DNA from: Mucilaginibacter sp. OK283 | GTDB taxonomy: Bacteria; Bacteroidota; Bacteroidia; Sphingobacteriales; Sphingobacteriaceae | DNA length: 64,000 nucleotides | Direction: 5' to 3' | NCBI RefSeq assembly: GCF_900110415.1 | Contig: NZ_FODR01000013.1 | Span: 168,502 to 232,501, forward strand | Shown: one piece after another, positions 33,438 through 42,349 of the stretch | Position numbering within the stretch: the first letter of the stretch is position 1 | How the letters are laid out: each line of letters opens with the position of its first letter | Notes under the pieces: generated by a model | What the model was told of the DNA's origin: nothing | The model's input: only the letters and a program-made list of their open reading frames with translations | Databases searched by the model: none | Translations under genes and position numbers: made by a program

Positions 33438-34778
33438 TTATTTCAAAAAGTCTTCATCGTTTATATCATCCTTAATAAAGGTGATGCTTTTCTTTAACAA
33501 CCTGTCAAATAAACCACCCTCTTTTCCTTTACCCTCAAACTTGGTTTTTTGGGCTTTTTCAACCGGCACATCTACACTCATGTACTCCGTTTTCTGGATA
33601 CCTTTTATCAAAAGGCCTATACCGGTTGCAAACGTTGGGCTTTGCAGCTCTTCGTAAATGTTTTTTGGCAGCACTTCATTCTTGGCCAAATGCTCGGTTG
33701 GGTAACCCACGCGGCAATCTAAACCGGTAACAAACTCTACCAATTGGCGCAGGTGTTTAAGCTGCGCGCCACCACCTGTAATTACTATGCCGGCAATCAG
33801 CTTTTTCTCGTAGCCAGATGATTTTATTTCGTAGTACACGTGCTCCACAATTTCTTCCATGCGGGCCTGTATTACGTAAGCCAGGTTTTTAACGCTTATC
33901 TCTTTGGGCTCGCGGCCGCGTAAACCGGGTACACAAACAATCTCGTTTTCTTTGTTCTCATCAGCCAGGGCCGATCCAAACCTTACCTTCAACTGCTCGG
34001 CTATGTTGCGCATTACAGAGCAGCCTTCGCGTATATCTTCGGTTACACTGTTACCCCCAAAAGGGATAACGGCAGTATGGCGGATTATGCCTTCATGAAA
34101 AATGGCCACATCGGTAGTACCACCGCCAATATCAACCAAAACAACACCAGCTTCTTTTTCCTCTTCGCTCAAAACAGATTCAGAAGATGCCAATGGCTCC
34201 AGTATCAGGTCCTGGCTATCCAGGTTGGCCTTATTAACGCATTTTACAATATTTTTAATAGCCGTAACCTGGCCGGATATGATGTGGAAGTTGGCTTCCA
34301 AACGTACGCCTGCCATGCCAATAGGGTCTTTAATCCCAGGCTCGTTATCAACCGTAAACTCCTGCGGCAACACATGAATAATATCCTCGCCCGGAGGCAT
34401 TACCAGGTTGTACATGTCCTCGATCAGTTTGTCGATATCCTTGCGGCTTATCTCCGACTGCAAATCGCGGCGGGTTATTAAGCCGCGGTGCTGCAAGCTT
34501 TTAATATGCTGACCGGCAATACCTACAAATACCACCTTGATATCAACATTTGATTGCGCACCGGCAATATCAACCGCCTGGGTAATACCCTGTACGGTTT
34601 TATCTATATTTGAAACCATCCCACGGGTTACGCCCGCAGATTCTGCTTTACCAATTCCTAATACCTCAATCTTTCCATTCTTGCTCCTGCGACCAACGAT
34701 GACGCATATTTTAGTAGTCCCGATATCCAATCCTACTACAATTGGTGAACTTTTTTCTTGTGTTGAGCTTTTGTCCAT
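33438..34778 (-). CDS. ftsA: Cell division protein FtsA
   Basis: Actin-like ATPase (446 residues) that tethers FtsZ to the membrane and recruits later division proteins. Phosphate-1 loop VVGLDIGTTKICVIVG (residues 14-29), the 1C domain after it (GIAGQHIKSLQHRG), phosphate-2 loop VVLVDIGGGTTDVAIF and adenosine loop GIVITGGGAQLKHL are all visible. The C-terminus ends in an amphipathic segment (FDRLLKKSITFIKDDI) that should act as the membrane-targeting helix. The ATG follows the ftsQ stop by a single base, so translation is probably coupled. Confidence 0.97.
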   Translation of the reverse strand: MDKSSTQEKSSPIVVGLDIGTTKICVIVGRRSKNGKIEVLGIGKAESAGVTRGMVSNIDKTVQGITQAVDIAGAQSNVDIKVVFVGIAGQHIKSLQHRGLITRRDLQSEISRKDIDKLIEDMYNLVMPPGEDIIHVLPQEFTVDNEPGIKDPIGMAGVRLEANFHIISGQVTAIKNIVKCVNKANLDSQDLILEPLASSESVLSEEEKEAGVVLVDIGGGTTDVAIFHEGIIRHTAVIPFGGNSVTEDIREGCSVMRNIAEQLKVRFGSALADENKENEIVCVPGLRGREPKEISVKNLAYVIQARMEEIVEHVYYEIKSSGYEKKLIAGIVITGGGAQLKHLRQLVEFVTGLDCRVGYPTEHLAKNEVLPKNIYEELQSPTFATGIGLLIKGIQKTEYMSVDVPVEKAQKTKFEGKGKEGGLFDRLLKKSITFIKDDINDEDFLK

Positions 34779-34779
34779 A

Positions 34780-35640
34780 TTACATTTTTATTTGAGATGT
34801 ATCCTTTTTCATTTTAAGCGAATCCAGCTTTAATGCCTTCATTTTGGCCGAATCTGCTTTTGTCAGTTGGTTTTTTACACCAATTACCTGGTTGGTGTAT
34901 TTAATATTAATGGTGCGGTACTTATCCCACCCCACGTGCGGCAACACCTGTTTATAAAAGGCTTGCAGGTTCCTTAGTTTTACATTTAGCGAGTCGGCAT
35001 TACCTATTAAAATCCGCTGGCTCCCTACCCTTGGTATCAATTCAATCTCGCGGTCGGTATTCACATATATCTGCGCTATCTGGGCATCCCATAATGAATC
35101 CCGGCGGATAAAATCGGCCGTTTTATATAAATCCTTTGCCAGCTGGGTATGCAATGAATCAACGTGATTGGTAAACAACTCGTCGATATAACCATTGGCA
35201 ACCAATACCCTTGCGGTAAAGTTTGACGACAGCGGAATTTTTAAGCCATGCTGATCGATATAAAAATCCATATCATAATGGTTCATTACCCTTAAAATTG
35301 GCTGGCGCTGGCTCACCTCAACCATCAGCACCCCATCCATTTCGGTGTATACTTTTGCAAACTCAATAAATGGATTTGCCCTTAGTTTGTTTTCCAGGTC
35401 CTGGATATTAATATTTTCCAGCTTTTGCCCTACCAGCGTATGGCTGTTGGCTTGCAATATCTGGTCAACCTCCTGTTTATCTATAAAATACTGGTTGCCC
35501 GGAATGTTTACTTTTACCGCGGTGCAAACCACCGATGCTTTTTTCGATTCGATAAAACCCATAAGCACCACAAGGCTACCCAGGCAAATTATCCAGGCAA
35601 ATCCTATTAAAAGGCGCTTCCAAATGAGTTTTTTATCCAT
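34780..35640 (-). CDS. ftsQ: Cell division protein FtsQ/DivIB-like
   Basis: A bitopic division protein of 286 residues. One transmembrane segment (about 9-29, LLIGFAWIICLGSLVVLMGF) is followed by a POTRA-like domain (VNIPGNQYFIDKQEVDQIL ... LENINIQDLENKLRANPFI) and a beta domain with VSQRQPILRV. It scaffolds FtsL/FtsI-type proteins at the septum. It is identified by position between murC and ftsA as well as by architecture, because the family is poorly conserved. Its start overlaps the murC stop by 8 bp. The Lys/Asp-rich tail (KADSAKMKALKLDSLKMKKD) is an oddity with no clear role. Confidence 0.9.
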   Translation of the reverse strand: MDKKLIWKRLLIGFAWIICLGSLVVLMGFIESKKASVVCTAVKVNIPGNQYFIDKQEVDQILQANSHTLVGQKLENINIQDLENKLRANPFIEFAKVYTEMDGVLMVEVSQRQPILRVMNHYDMDFYIDQHGLKIPLSSNFTARVLVANGYIDELFTNHVDSLHTQLAKDLYKTADFIRRDSLWDAQIAQIYVNTDREIELIPRVGSQRILIGNADSLNVKLRNLQAFYKQVLPHVGWDKYRTINIKYTNQVIGVKNQLTKADSAKMKALKLDSLKMKKDTSQIKM

Positions 35641-36991
35641 GCTGCATTATCTCTTTTAATGGATGTACCAGTGTATCTATATCACCTGCGCCTACTGTTA
35701 GCAGCAGTTCGGGTTTTTCATTTTTAACCGCATCTAATGCACCTTGCTTGCTTAGTATACGTTTGTTGACCAGCGACATTTTGTTAAGCAGCATATTTGA
35801 AGTAACCCCTTCAATAGGCAGCTCGCGGGCCGGGTAAATATCCAGCAGTATCAGCTCATCAACCATGCTCAGCACCTCAGCAAAACCATCGGCAAAATCG
35901 CGGGTGCGGGTGTACAGGTGAGGCTGAAAAATGGCGGTCAGCTTTTTATTAGGGTATAACCTTTTTACCGATGATATACAGGCCCGCAATTCTTCGGGAT
36001 GATGCGCGTAATCATCAATATAAATATGCCCTGGTGTTTTCACTATGTATTCAAACCGGCGTTTAACACCGCGGAATGATCCAAGCGCATCTTTAATGGA
36101 TTCGGCCGGGATATCCAGTCTTAAAACAGCCTCGATAGCAGCTACAGCGTTTTCGATATTGTGCGTACCTGCTATACCCATTTTTATGCCGGGGATACTG
36201 ATTTCGGCATTGATAAAATCAAAATAAAAGTCGCCACCCTCAATACGGATGTTTGCTGCATGTGCATCGGCAGTCGCATCTTCCAGGGCATAAGTATAGC
36301 CGGTATCTAAAGGCAAACCTTTTTTGTGTACCAGTGTACCGCCGCTTTTTATCTGCGATGCAAATAGCTTAAACGATTCTGTTAAATGTTCATGATCGCC
36401 ATAAATATCCAAATGATCGGCATCCATGGATGTGATGATGGCTACATCGGGGAACAGTGTTAAAAACGACCGGTCGTACTCATCAGCCTCCACCACCATT
36501 ACATTGTTTTTGCCATACAGCACATTGGTTTGATAGTTGGATGATATACCACCCAAAAATGCCGAACAATCATTACCCGATGCCTTTAGCAAATGCGCCA
36601 CCATGGTTGACGTAGTGGTTTTGCCGTGCGTACCGGCAACTGCTATGGTGAATGAGCTTTTGCTGATGAGACCTAAAACCTGCGAGCGTTTAAAAAGCTC
36701 AAATCCTTTATTTTTAAAATAGTTAAGCACAGCCGAATCCTTAGGGATGGCTGGCGTATAAATAACCAGTGTATCTGCAGATGGTTCCTGGAAGCTGATT
36801 GGGATACAATCGGCGTTATCCTCAAAACAAATCTGGATACCCTCATTGTGTAAATCGTTGGTTAGGTCGGTAACTGTTTTATCGTAACCGCAAACAATAC
36901 AACCCAAATGCTGGAAATAGCGGGCCAGGCCGCTCATCCCGATGCCGCCTATGCCCACCAGGTAAACCCTTTGTATGTCGCGTAATTCCAT
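35633..36991 (-). CDS. murC: UDP-N-acetylmuramate--L-alanine ligase
   Basis: Adds L-alanine to UDP-MurNAc with ATP, the first amino-acid step of peptidoglycan precursor synthesis, in the cytoplasm. 452 residues, normal for MurC. The N-terminal UDP-binding loop is VYLVGIGGIGMSGLARYF, the ATP P-loop is AGTHGKTTTSTMVAHLL (near residue 117), the Mg/carbamylated-lysine region follows VVEADEYDRSF, and the C-terminal part has YIDDYAHHPEEL and IFQPHLYTRTRDF. It sits in the dcw cluster, 61 bp after murG; that gap contains a GGTCCTCC/GGAGGACC hairpin. Confidence 0.97.
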   Translation of the reverse strand: MELRDIQRVYLVGIGGIGMSGLARYFQHLGCIVCGYDKTVTDLTNDLHNEGIQICFEDNADCIPISFQEPSADTLVIYTPAIPKDSAVLNYFKNKGFELFKRSQVLGLISKSSFTIAVAGTHGKTTTSTMVAHLLKASGNDCSAFLGGISSNYQTNVLYGKNNVMVVEADEYDRSFLTLFPDVAIITSMDADHLDIYGDHEHLTESFKLFASQIKSGGTLVHKKGLPLDTGYTYALEDATADAHAANIRIEGGDFYFDFINAEISIPGIKMGIAGTHNIENAVAAIEAVLRLDIPAESIKDALGSFRGVKRRFEYIVKTPGHIYIDDYAHHPEELRACISSVKRLYPNKKLTAIFQPHLYTRTRDFADGFAEVLSMVDELILLDIYPARELPIEGVTSNMLLNKMSLVNKRILSKQGALDAVKNEKPELLLTVGAGDIDTLVHPLKEIMQHG

Positions 36992-37009
36992 TTTAATGTT
37001 TTTAAAAAA

Positions 37010-37039
37010 GGTCCTCCCCTTTTTGGGAGAAGGAGGACC
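37010..37039 (-). promoter_or_regulatory. Intercistronic hairpin between murG and murC
   Basis: GGTCCTCC (37010-37017) and GGAGGACC (37032-37039) form an 8 bp perfect stem with an inner CTCCCC/GGGAG alternative pairing. In the mRNA it lies about 20 bases before the murC start and could act as an attenuator, processing site or mRNA stabiliser. It lacks a clean T-run, so full termination is unlikely. Confidence 0.55.
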
Positions 37040-37052
37040 ATAACTTTAATTG

Positions 37053-38216
37053 TTATTTTATTATTTGTAAAAGCTCTTTAGCTATCACTTCATCGGCATT
37101 TGGCATAGCCATTTTACCTATGTTAGTGCTTAACTTTTTTTGCAATGATTTGTCGTTCAATAATTCAATCGCTCTATCCACCAACTTCGCTTCGGCATCT
37201 CTATCGGCTACAAAAATGGCAGCGTCTTCCTGCACCAGTGCCAGCGCGTTTTTTGTCTGGTGGTCTTCGGCCACATTTGGCGATGGCACCAGGATAACGG
37301 GCTTTTTCACCACACATAATTCGGCAATGGTGCCCGCCCCTGCTCTTGATATAATAACATCGGCAGCGGCATAAGCCAAATCCATCCGGGTTAAAAATTC
37401 CCTTATCTTCACATCCGGGTGATAATCTTCGCCCAGTTTTTCGATGATCGTTTTATAGTAAAACTTGCCGGTTTGCCAGATGATTTGCACATCGGCAGCT
37501 ATCAGCTTATCCAAACCAGCCATAATGCTGTTATTCAGGGTTCGCGCACCAAGGCTGCCACCGGTTATCAGTATAGTTTTTTTAAACGTTGATAACTTGT
37601 ACAACTCCAAAGCCTGCATGTGCTTACCGGCTATATTTACCGAATCTTTACGGATAGGGTTACCGGTTTTGATGATTTTACCGGCAGGAAAAAACTGCTC
37701 CATATTATCAAAAGCCACACAAATTTTTTGCGCTCCCTTGCCAAGCCATTTATTGGTGATACCCGCGTAGGAATTTTGTTCCTGTATAAGGTATGGTATT
37801 TTTTTCATCGACGCCGCGTACAACAACGGCCCCGAGGCATAGCCTCCAACACCAACAGCAGCATCTGGTTTAAAATCCTTTATAATTTGCAACGCCTTGC
37901 GCACGCTGCCTACCAGTTTAACCGGGAACATCACATTTTTCCAGATAGAATCGCGCTGAATGCCGCGGATATCTAACCCGATAATTTTATACCCTGCAGC
38001 GGGCACCTTTTCCATCTCCATCCGACCAAGGGCTCCCACAAACAGGATCTCGGTTTTAGGGTCGATAGCCTTCAAAGCATTGGCAATAGCAATAGCCGGG
38101 AAGATGTGTCCTCCTGTTCCGCCACCGCTTATGATAATGCGCGGCGAAGCCCCCCCCGCCCCCTGAAGGGGGTGCTTTTGATTGGCATCTTTTGCTTTTA
38201 TGCTATTATCTCTCAT
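37053..38216 (-). CDS. murG: UDP-GlcNAc:lipid I N-acetylglucosaminyltransferase
   Basis: Adds GlcNAc to lipid I to make lipid II on the inner face of the membrane (GT28). The donor-binding and acceptor loops are visible: IIISGGGTGGHIFPAIAIA (from residue 27), GVGGYASGPLLYAA, ITGGSLGARTLN and ISRAGAGTIAELC. The core begins at about residue 26, and the first 25 residues are unusual: residues 12-23 (NQKHPLQGAGGA) are encoded by an inverted-repeat element shared with murD. No ATG, GTG or TTG occurs between that segment and the core, so the extension must be translated; the start is the ATG at 38216. 387 residues against the usual 355-370. The start codon lies in the loop of the element. Confidence 0.96.
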   Translation of the reverse strand: MRDNSIKAKDANQKHPLQGAGGASPRIIISGGGTGGHIFPAIAIANALKAIDPKTEILFVGALGRMEMEKVPAAGYKIIGLDIRGIQRDSIWKNVMFPVKLVGSVRKALQIIKDFKPDAAVGVGGYASGPLLYAASMKKIPYLIQEQNSYAGITNKWLGKGAQKICVAFDNMEQFFPAGKIIKTGNPIRKDSVNIAGKHMQALELYKLSTFKKTILITGGSLGARTLNNSIMAGLDKLIAADVQIIWQTGKFYYKTIIEKLGEDYHPDVKIREFLTRMDLAYAAADVIISRAGAGTIAELCVVKKPVILVPSPNVAEDHQTKNALALVQEDAAIFVADRDAEAKLVDRAIELLNDKSLQKKLSTNIGKMAMPNADEVIAKELLQIIK

Positions 38217-38271
38217 CTTTTAAACTCTTTTAACTATCGTTCCCCCTTCAGGGGGTTAGGGGGCTTACGCC
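38143..38271. repeat. Inverted-repeat element in ftsW-murG junction, translated at one end
   Basis: The two ends are ~30 bp inverted copies: 38143-38172 (GGCGAAGC then C-runs and CCCCCTGAAGGGGG) and 38242-38271 (CCCCCTTCAGGGGG ... GGGGGCTTACGCC). The left end lies inside murG and encodes NQKHPLQGAGGASP; the right end carries the ftsW stop codon. Its left inner 25 bp (38161-38185) are identical to 40861-40885 in murD. The whole gap between the two genes is the loop of the element. Confidence 0.85.
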
Positions 38272-39410
38272 ACACTTATCTCCCCAACCACAACTTTCTT
38301 CGGTTCCTCTATATCCCTGCTTACTGATAGTATGATGCCGAAGGCCACACTGGTGAACAACAGCGACGTACCACCCATACTTACAAACGGCAACGGCACA
38401 CCTGTTACAGGGCCCAAGCCTACCGCCACGGCCATATTGGCGAAGGCCTGTATAGCCAGGCTAAAACTTAAACCGCAGGCCAGCAATGCGCCAAACGCCT
38501 TGGGCGCCTTGGTAATAATTTTTATACACCTGTACAACAAAAACAGGTAAATGCCCACCAGCGCAAAACCGCCAACCAGGCCGTACTCTTCAACGATGAT
38601 GGCATAAATTTCATCCGAGTATGATTCGGGCAGGTAATTCCGCTCGGTGCTGTTGCCCGGGCCTTTACCAAAAAGGCCTCCGCTGGCGATGGCTATCTTG
38701 GCATGGTCGGCCTGGAATGATTTATCTGTTTTGGTTGAATCGGGGTGCAGAAAGGTATTTACGCGCGAAACATAAGTATGCCGCCTTGGTCCCAAAAATA
38801 TAACACCCAATAACAATATAAACCCTGCGCCGCATACAATAGCTATCTGCTTTATGCTGATACGACCAATAATTAATAACAAGATACTTACGCCAAACAG
38901 CATCAGCGCGGTTGATAAGTTGGCTAAAGCGATCAATATAAAAACCAAACAAACCGAACCCATAATGGGCAAAAACGATTCTTTCACATCCTTGATATTT
39001 TCCTGCTTGCGCGATAAGGTACGTGCCAGGTAAGTAATCAGGGCGAGTTTGGCCAAATCTGATGTCTGGAAGCTTAAACCAACAAGCGGGATATTAATCC
39101 AGCGGCTTGCATTATTGATGTGGCTACCAAATACCAGGGTATAGATGAGCAACGGAATAGTCACGATCATCATGATTTTGGACAAGCCTGCATAATATCG
39201 ATAATCCAGCTTGTGCGAAATATACATCAGCATAATGCCACCCACAACCATAGCCAGGTGCTTCATCAATATCGACTCGACACCAACGCCACGTTTATAA
39301 GCAAGCGTACCTGTTGAGCTGTATACAGCCAACAAGGATATAACAGAAAGCAATATCACTATCAGCCATATCCAGCGGTCGCCTTTTGTGTTGTTTAATA
39401 TCCTATGCAT
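38265..39410 (-). CDS. ftsW: Septal peptidoglycan polymerase FtsW
   Basis: A SEDS-family glycosyltransferase (381 residues) that polymerises lipid II at the septum together with FtsI. About ten membrane segments, beginning RWIWLIVILLSVISLLAVYS. The family signature is near the C-terminus: GPVTGVPLPFVSMGGTSLL; an essential Asp of the family lies in the large extracytoplasmic loop region around RVNTFLHPDSTKTDKSFQAD. The stop codon TAA falls in the GGCGTAAGCC end of the inverted-repeat element that leads into murG. It follows murD in the cluster, with an ~110 bp gap holding word repeats (39432-39520). Confidence 0.96.
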   Translation of the reverse strand: MHRILNNTKGDRWIWLIVILLSVISLLAVYSSTGTLAYKRGVGVESILMKHLAMVVGGIMLMYISHKLDYRYYAGLSKIMMIVTIPLLIYTLVFGSHINNASRWINIPLVGLSFQTSDLAKLALITYLARTLSRKQENIKDVKESFLPIMGSVCLVFILIALANLSTALMLFGVSILLLIIGRISIKQIAIVCGAGFILLLGVIFLGPRRHTYVSRVNTFLHPDSTKTDKSFQADHAKIAIASGGLFGKGPGNSTERNYLPESYSDEIYAIIVEEYGLVGGFALVGIYLFLLYRCIKIITKAPKAFGALLACGLSFSLAIQAFANMAVAVGLGPVTGVPLPFVSMGGTSLLFTSVAFGIILSVSRDIEEPKKVVVGEISVA

Positions 39411-39431
39411 TTTACCTTAATTCTTTACTAT

Positions 39432-39520
39432 TTGTCCATGGTCTATAGTCCATGGACCATGAACAAAACATCTTATCTATTTATCATCTGCACATCTGAA
39501 ATTTGAAATCTGCACATCTG
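39432..39520. repeat. Short repeats between murD and ftsW
   Basis: 39432-39465 holds overlapping palindromic words around GTCCATGG (TCCATGG repeats and their complement). 39484-39520 holds ATCTGCACATCTGAAATTTG and a second ATCTGCACATCTG, a solo copy of the GTGCAGAT word family, ending 2 bp before the murD stop codon. Confidence 0.7.
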
Positions 39521-39521
39521 C

Positions 39522-40907
39522 TTACAGTTCCCTCACCGCTGCTTTAAACTGGTTTCCCCTGTCTTCGTAATTTTTAAACAAATCGAAACTGGCACAGGCA
39601 GGCGACAACAATACAGTATCTCCTTTTTCGGCCAGGTGAAAAGCCACCTGGGCAGCCTCCTGGGCCGAGAATGTATTTACTATAACATGCACATCATCTT
39701 CAAAAGCATCATGTATACGCTTGTTGTCTTTCCCCAGGCAAACTATCGATCTAACCTTCTGCTTTACCAAATCCTTGAGCATTCCGTAATCGTTGCCTTT
39801 ATCAACACCGCCAAGTATTAATACTACATCGGTACTCATGCTTTCTAAAGCATACCAGGTTGAGTTAACATTGGTGGCCTTTGAATCGTTGATAAACCGA
39901 ATGCCCGATATATTGGCTACAAATTCAAGCCGGTGTTCAATGGCTTTAAAGTTGCCCATGCTCTCTTTGATCGTTCCCTCGCGCAACTCCAGCACCCTTG
40001 CTACAATACCTGATGCCATGGAGTTGTAAATGTTGTGCTTGCCCTGTAAGGCCAGTTCTTGAATTGACATTGTAAAATGTTCTTGATTTGTGTTGATGAC
40101 AATATTGTCGTTATCGAGATATGCTCCCGGTTCAATCTTAGTTTCAATAGAAAAAGGTAATAGCTGCGCATCGAATTTCCGGTTGGCCATACCTTTAATG
40201 GTTTCGGGGTCATCTGCGCAGTAAATGAAATAGTCGGCCGCCGTTTGGTTTTGCGTAACCCTGAATTTGGATGCCGCGTAGTTTTCCAGCTTGTAATCGT
40301 ACCTGTCTAAATGGTCGGGTGTGATGTTGAGCAATACTGCTATATCTACCTTAAACTTAAACATATCATCCAACATAAAGCTGCTAAGTTCCAGCACGTA
40401 CAAATCAAAGTTTTCGGTAGCCACCTGGTAAGCAAAGCTTTTACCTATGTTGCCGGCCAGCCCAACATTTAAACCACCATTTTTTAAAATATGATAGGTT
40501 AAGCTGCTGGTAGTAGTTTTTCCATTTGATCCGGTTATGCCGATGATCTTCGCGTTGCAATACCTGCCTGCAAATTCAATTTCGGATATTACCGGAATTC
40601 CTTTTTCTTTGAGCTTTTTGATGATCGGCGCTTTATCCGGAATTCCGGGGCTTTTGATCACCTCAACCGCGTTCAGGATTAAATCCTCGGTATGCTGTTT
40701 TTCCTCGAAGCTGATATTCCAGTCTTCCAGTTGTTTTTTGTACTTATCCGCAATGGCCCCAAAATCCGACACAAACACATCATACCCCTGCTTTTGCGCC
40801 AGGTATGCCGCACCAACGCCACTTTCGCCGGCGCCGAGCACAACAATAGCCCCCCTTGCTCCCTGAAGGGGGTGCTTTTGATTGGGTATGCTGTTGTTTG
40901 TACTCAT
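39522..40907 (-). CDS. murD: UDP-N-acetylmuramoyl-L-alanine--D-glutamate ligase
   Basis: Adds D-glutamate to UDP-MurNAc-L-Ala in the cytoplasm. 461 residues. The core begins at about residue 21 with IVVLGAGESGVGAAYLAQKQ; ATP P-loop ITGSNGKTTTSSLTYHIL; substrate region SSFMLDDM and LLNITPDHLDRY; C-terminal FINDSKATNVNSTW and LLSPACASFDLFKNYEDRG. As in MurG here, the N-terminus has a repeat-encoded stretch (NQKHPLQGARGA, residues 9-20) from an inverted-repeat element. The ATG at 40907 lies in the loop of that element; a GTG at residue 23 would cut the first strand, so the long form is preferred. Confidence 0.96.
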   Translation of the reverse strand: MSTNNSIPNQKHPLQGARGAIVVLGAGESGVGAAYLAQKQGYDVFVSDFGAIADKYKKQLEDWNISFEEKQHTEDLILNAVEVIKSPGIPDKAPIIKKLKEKGIPVISEIEFAGRYCNAKIIGITGSNGKTTTSSLTYHILKNGGLNVGLAGNIGKSFAYQVATENFDLYVLELSSFMLDDMFKFKVDIAVLLNITPDHLDRYDYKLENYAASKFRVTQNQTAADYFIYCADDPETIKGMANRKFDAQLLPFSIETKIEPGAYLDNDNIVINTNQEHFTMSIQELALQGKHNIYNSMASGIVARVLELREGTIKESMGNFKAIEHRLEFVANISGIRFINDSKATNVNSTWYALESMSTDVVLILGGVDKGNDYGMLKDLVKQKVRSIVCLGKDNKRIHDAFEDDVHVIVNTFSAQEAAQVAFHLAEKGDTVLLSPACASFDLFKNYEDRGNQFKAAVREL

Positions 40908-40989
40908 TATCTCTTTATCCTTATCTTTAATCTTTATTCTTTTTCACTTTCCGCTATCTTTCCCCTTTAGGGGGTTAGTGGGCTTCGCC
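40848..40989. repeat. Inverted-repeat element in mraY-murD junction, translated at one end
   Basis: Left end 40848-40871 (AGCCCCCCTTGC then TCCCTGAAGGGGG) lies within murD; right end 40961-40989 (CCCCTTTAGGGGG ... GGGCTTCGCC) lies just past the mraY stop. The arms are inverted copies of each other and of the element at 38143-38271. The murD part encodes NQKHPLQGARGA. Confidence 0.85.
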
Positions 40990-40991
40990 TC

Positions 40992-42233
40992 CTACCTCAG
41001 CTTCAACGTTATTATCGTTATTATCGCCAGCAGTATCCCGATGATCCAGAACCGGGTTACGATTTTGGCTTCGTGGAAACCTTTCTTTTGATAGTGGTGA
41101 TGCAACGGCGCCATTAAAAACACCCTACGGCCTTCGCCAAATTTCTTTTTGGTGTATTTAAACCAGCCCACCTGCATAATTACCGACATATTCTCGATCA
41201 CAAATACACCGCATAACACCGGCAGCAATAATTCTTTACGGATCATGATAGCAAAAACAGCTATGATACCGCCTATGGCCAAACTGCCTGTATCGCCCAT
41301 AAATACCTGCGCCGGGTAGGAGTTGTACCACAAAAAACCAACACACGCACCAACAAAAGCACCGGCGAAGATCACCAGCTCGCCCGAGTTAGGAATGAAC
41401 ATGATGTTCAGGTAGTCGGCTATTTCGATATTACCGGATACATAGGCCAGTATGGCCAGTGTGATACCAATAATGGCCGAGGTACCCGTCGCCAGGCCGT
41501 CTATACCATCCGTTATATTTGCCCCGTTGGATATAAAGGTGACAATGAGTATCACAAAAAACAGGAACACCACCAAAGCATAATACTCATATCCGGGGCC
41601 GATAAACTTTAATACCTTGCCGTAATCCAACTCGTTATTTTTGTAAAAAGGCATAGTAGTTTTGGTAGAGTGTATATCCTGGGTGTATACCGGTACATTC
41701 TTTTTCAGGTGAAAATCAACCGGGGCGTTGACCATTACCGGCAATTTTACTTCCTGGCGAATAACAATATTGGTATTGAAATACATTGTCCAGCCTACTA
41801 TCAGCGATAAACCCACCTGGCCTACAATTTTAAAACGACCAGCTAAACCCTCTTTATTCTTTTTAAATACTTTAATATAATCATCTAAAAAACCAATGGA
41901 GCCCAGCCAAACAGTGGTAACTATCATCAATATGATGTACACATTACCTAATTTAGCAAACAACAAAGTAGGCACCAGGATCCCCAGCAAAATGATTAGC
42001 CCACCCATAGTTGGTGTACCCGATTTTTGCATCTGGCCTTCCAAACCTAAATTCCTAACCGTTTCGCCCACCTGTTTAAAACGCAGGTAATCAATCAGCC
42101 TACGACCGTAAACGGTTGTAACCAGCAACGATGTTATTACAGCCAATGCCGTACGAAACGTGATATACTGAAATACCCCGAGTCCCGGTATGTTGTAGTT
42201 TTTATTTAGATAGTTAAATAAGTAGTATAACAT
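40992..42233 (-). CDS. mraY: Phospho-MurNAc-pentapeptide translocase MraY
   Basis: Transfers phospho-MurNAc-pentapeptide to undecaprenyl phosphate to form lipid I at the inner membrane. 413 residues, longer than the ~360 of Proteobacteria because of a large loop near residues 170-205 (VDFHLKKNVPVYTQDIHSTK), seen in Bacteroidota. Active-site motifs: GFLDDYIKVFKKNKEGL with the Asp pair, NITDGIDGLATGTS, and MAPLHHHYQKKGF. About ten membrane helices. It follows murE, with the four-helix-bundle gene in between. Confidence 0.97.
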   Translation of the reverse strand: MLYYLFNYLNKNYNIPGLGVFQYITFRTALAVITSLLVTTVYGRRLIDYLRFKQVGETVRNLGLEGQMQKSGTPTMGGLIILLGILVPTLLFAKLGNVYIILMIVTTVWLGSIGFLDDYIKVFKKNKEGLAGRFKIVGQVGLSLIVGWTMYFNTNIVIRQEVKLPVMVNAPVDFHLKKNVPVYTQDIHSTKTTMPFYKNNELDYGKVLKFIGPGYEYYALVVFLFFVILIVTFISNGANITDGIDGLATGTSAIIGITLAILAYVSGNIEIADYLNIMFIPNSGELVIFAGAFVGACVGFLWYNSYPAQVFMGDTGSLAIGGIIAVFAIMIRKELLLPVLCGVFVIENMSVIMQVGWFKYTKKKFGEGRRVFLMAPLHHHYQKKGFHEAKIVTRFWIIGILLAIITIITLKLR

Positions 42234-42250
42234 TGGCTTTGCGATGTGCA

Positions 42251-42277
42251 GATGTGCAGATTTCAGATGTGCAGATT
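42251..42277. repeat. GTGCAGATTTCA inverted repeat, left arm (27 bp)
   Basis: The 27 bases here are exactly reverse-complemented at 42776-42802. The unit is a tandem of GATGTGCAGATTTCA. More degenerate copies extend to about 42312. Confidence 0.9.
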
Positions 42278-42349
42278 AATAATTTGCAGATTCGAGATAA
42301 GCAGATTTGCGATTAATGTTTTAATTTCTCAGTTCTATTTAATTACTTT

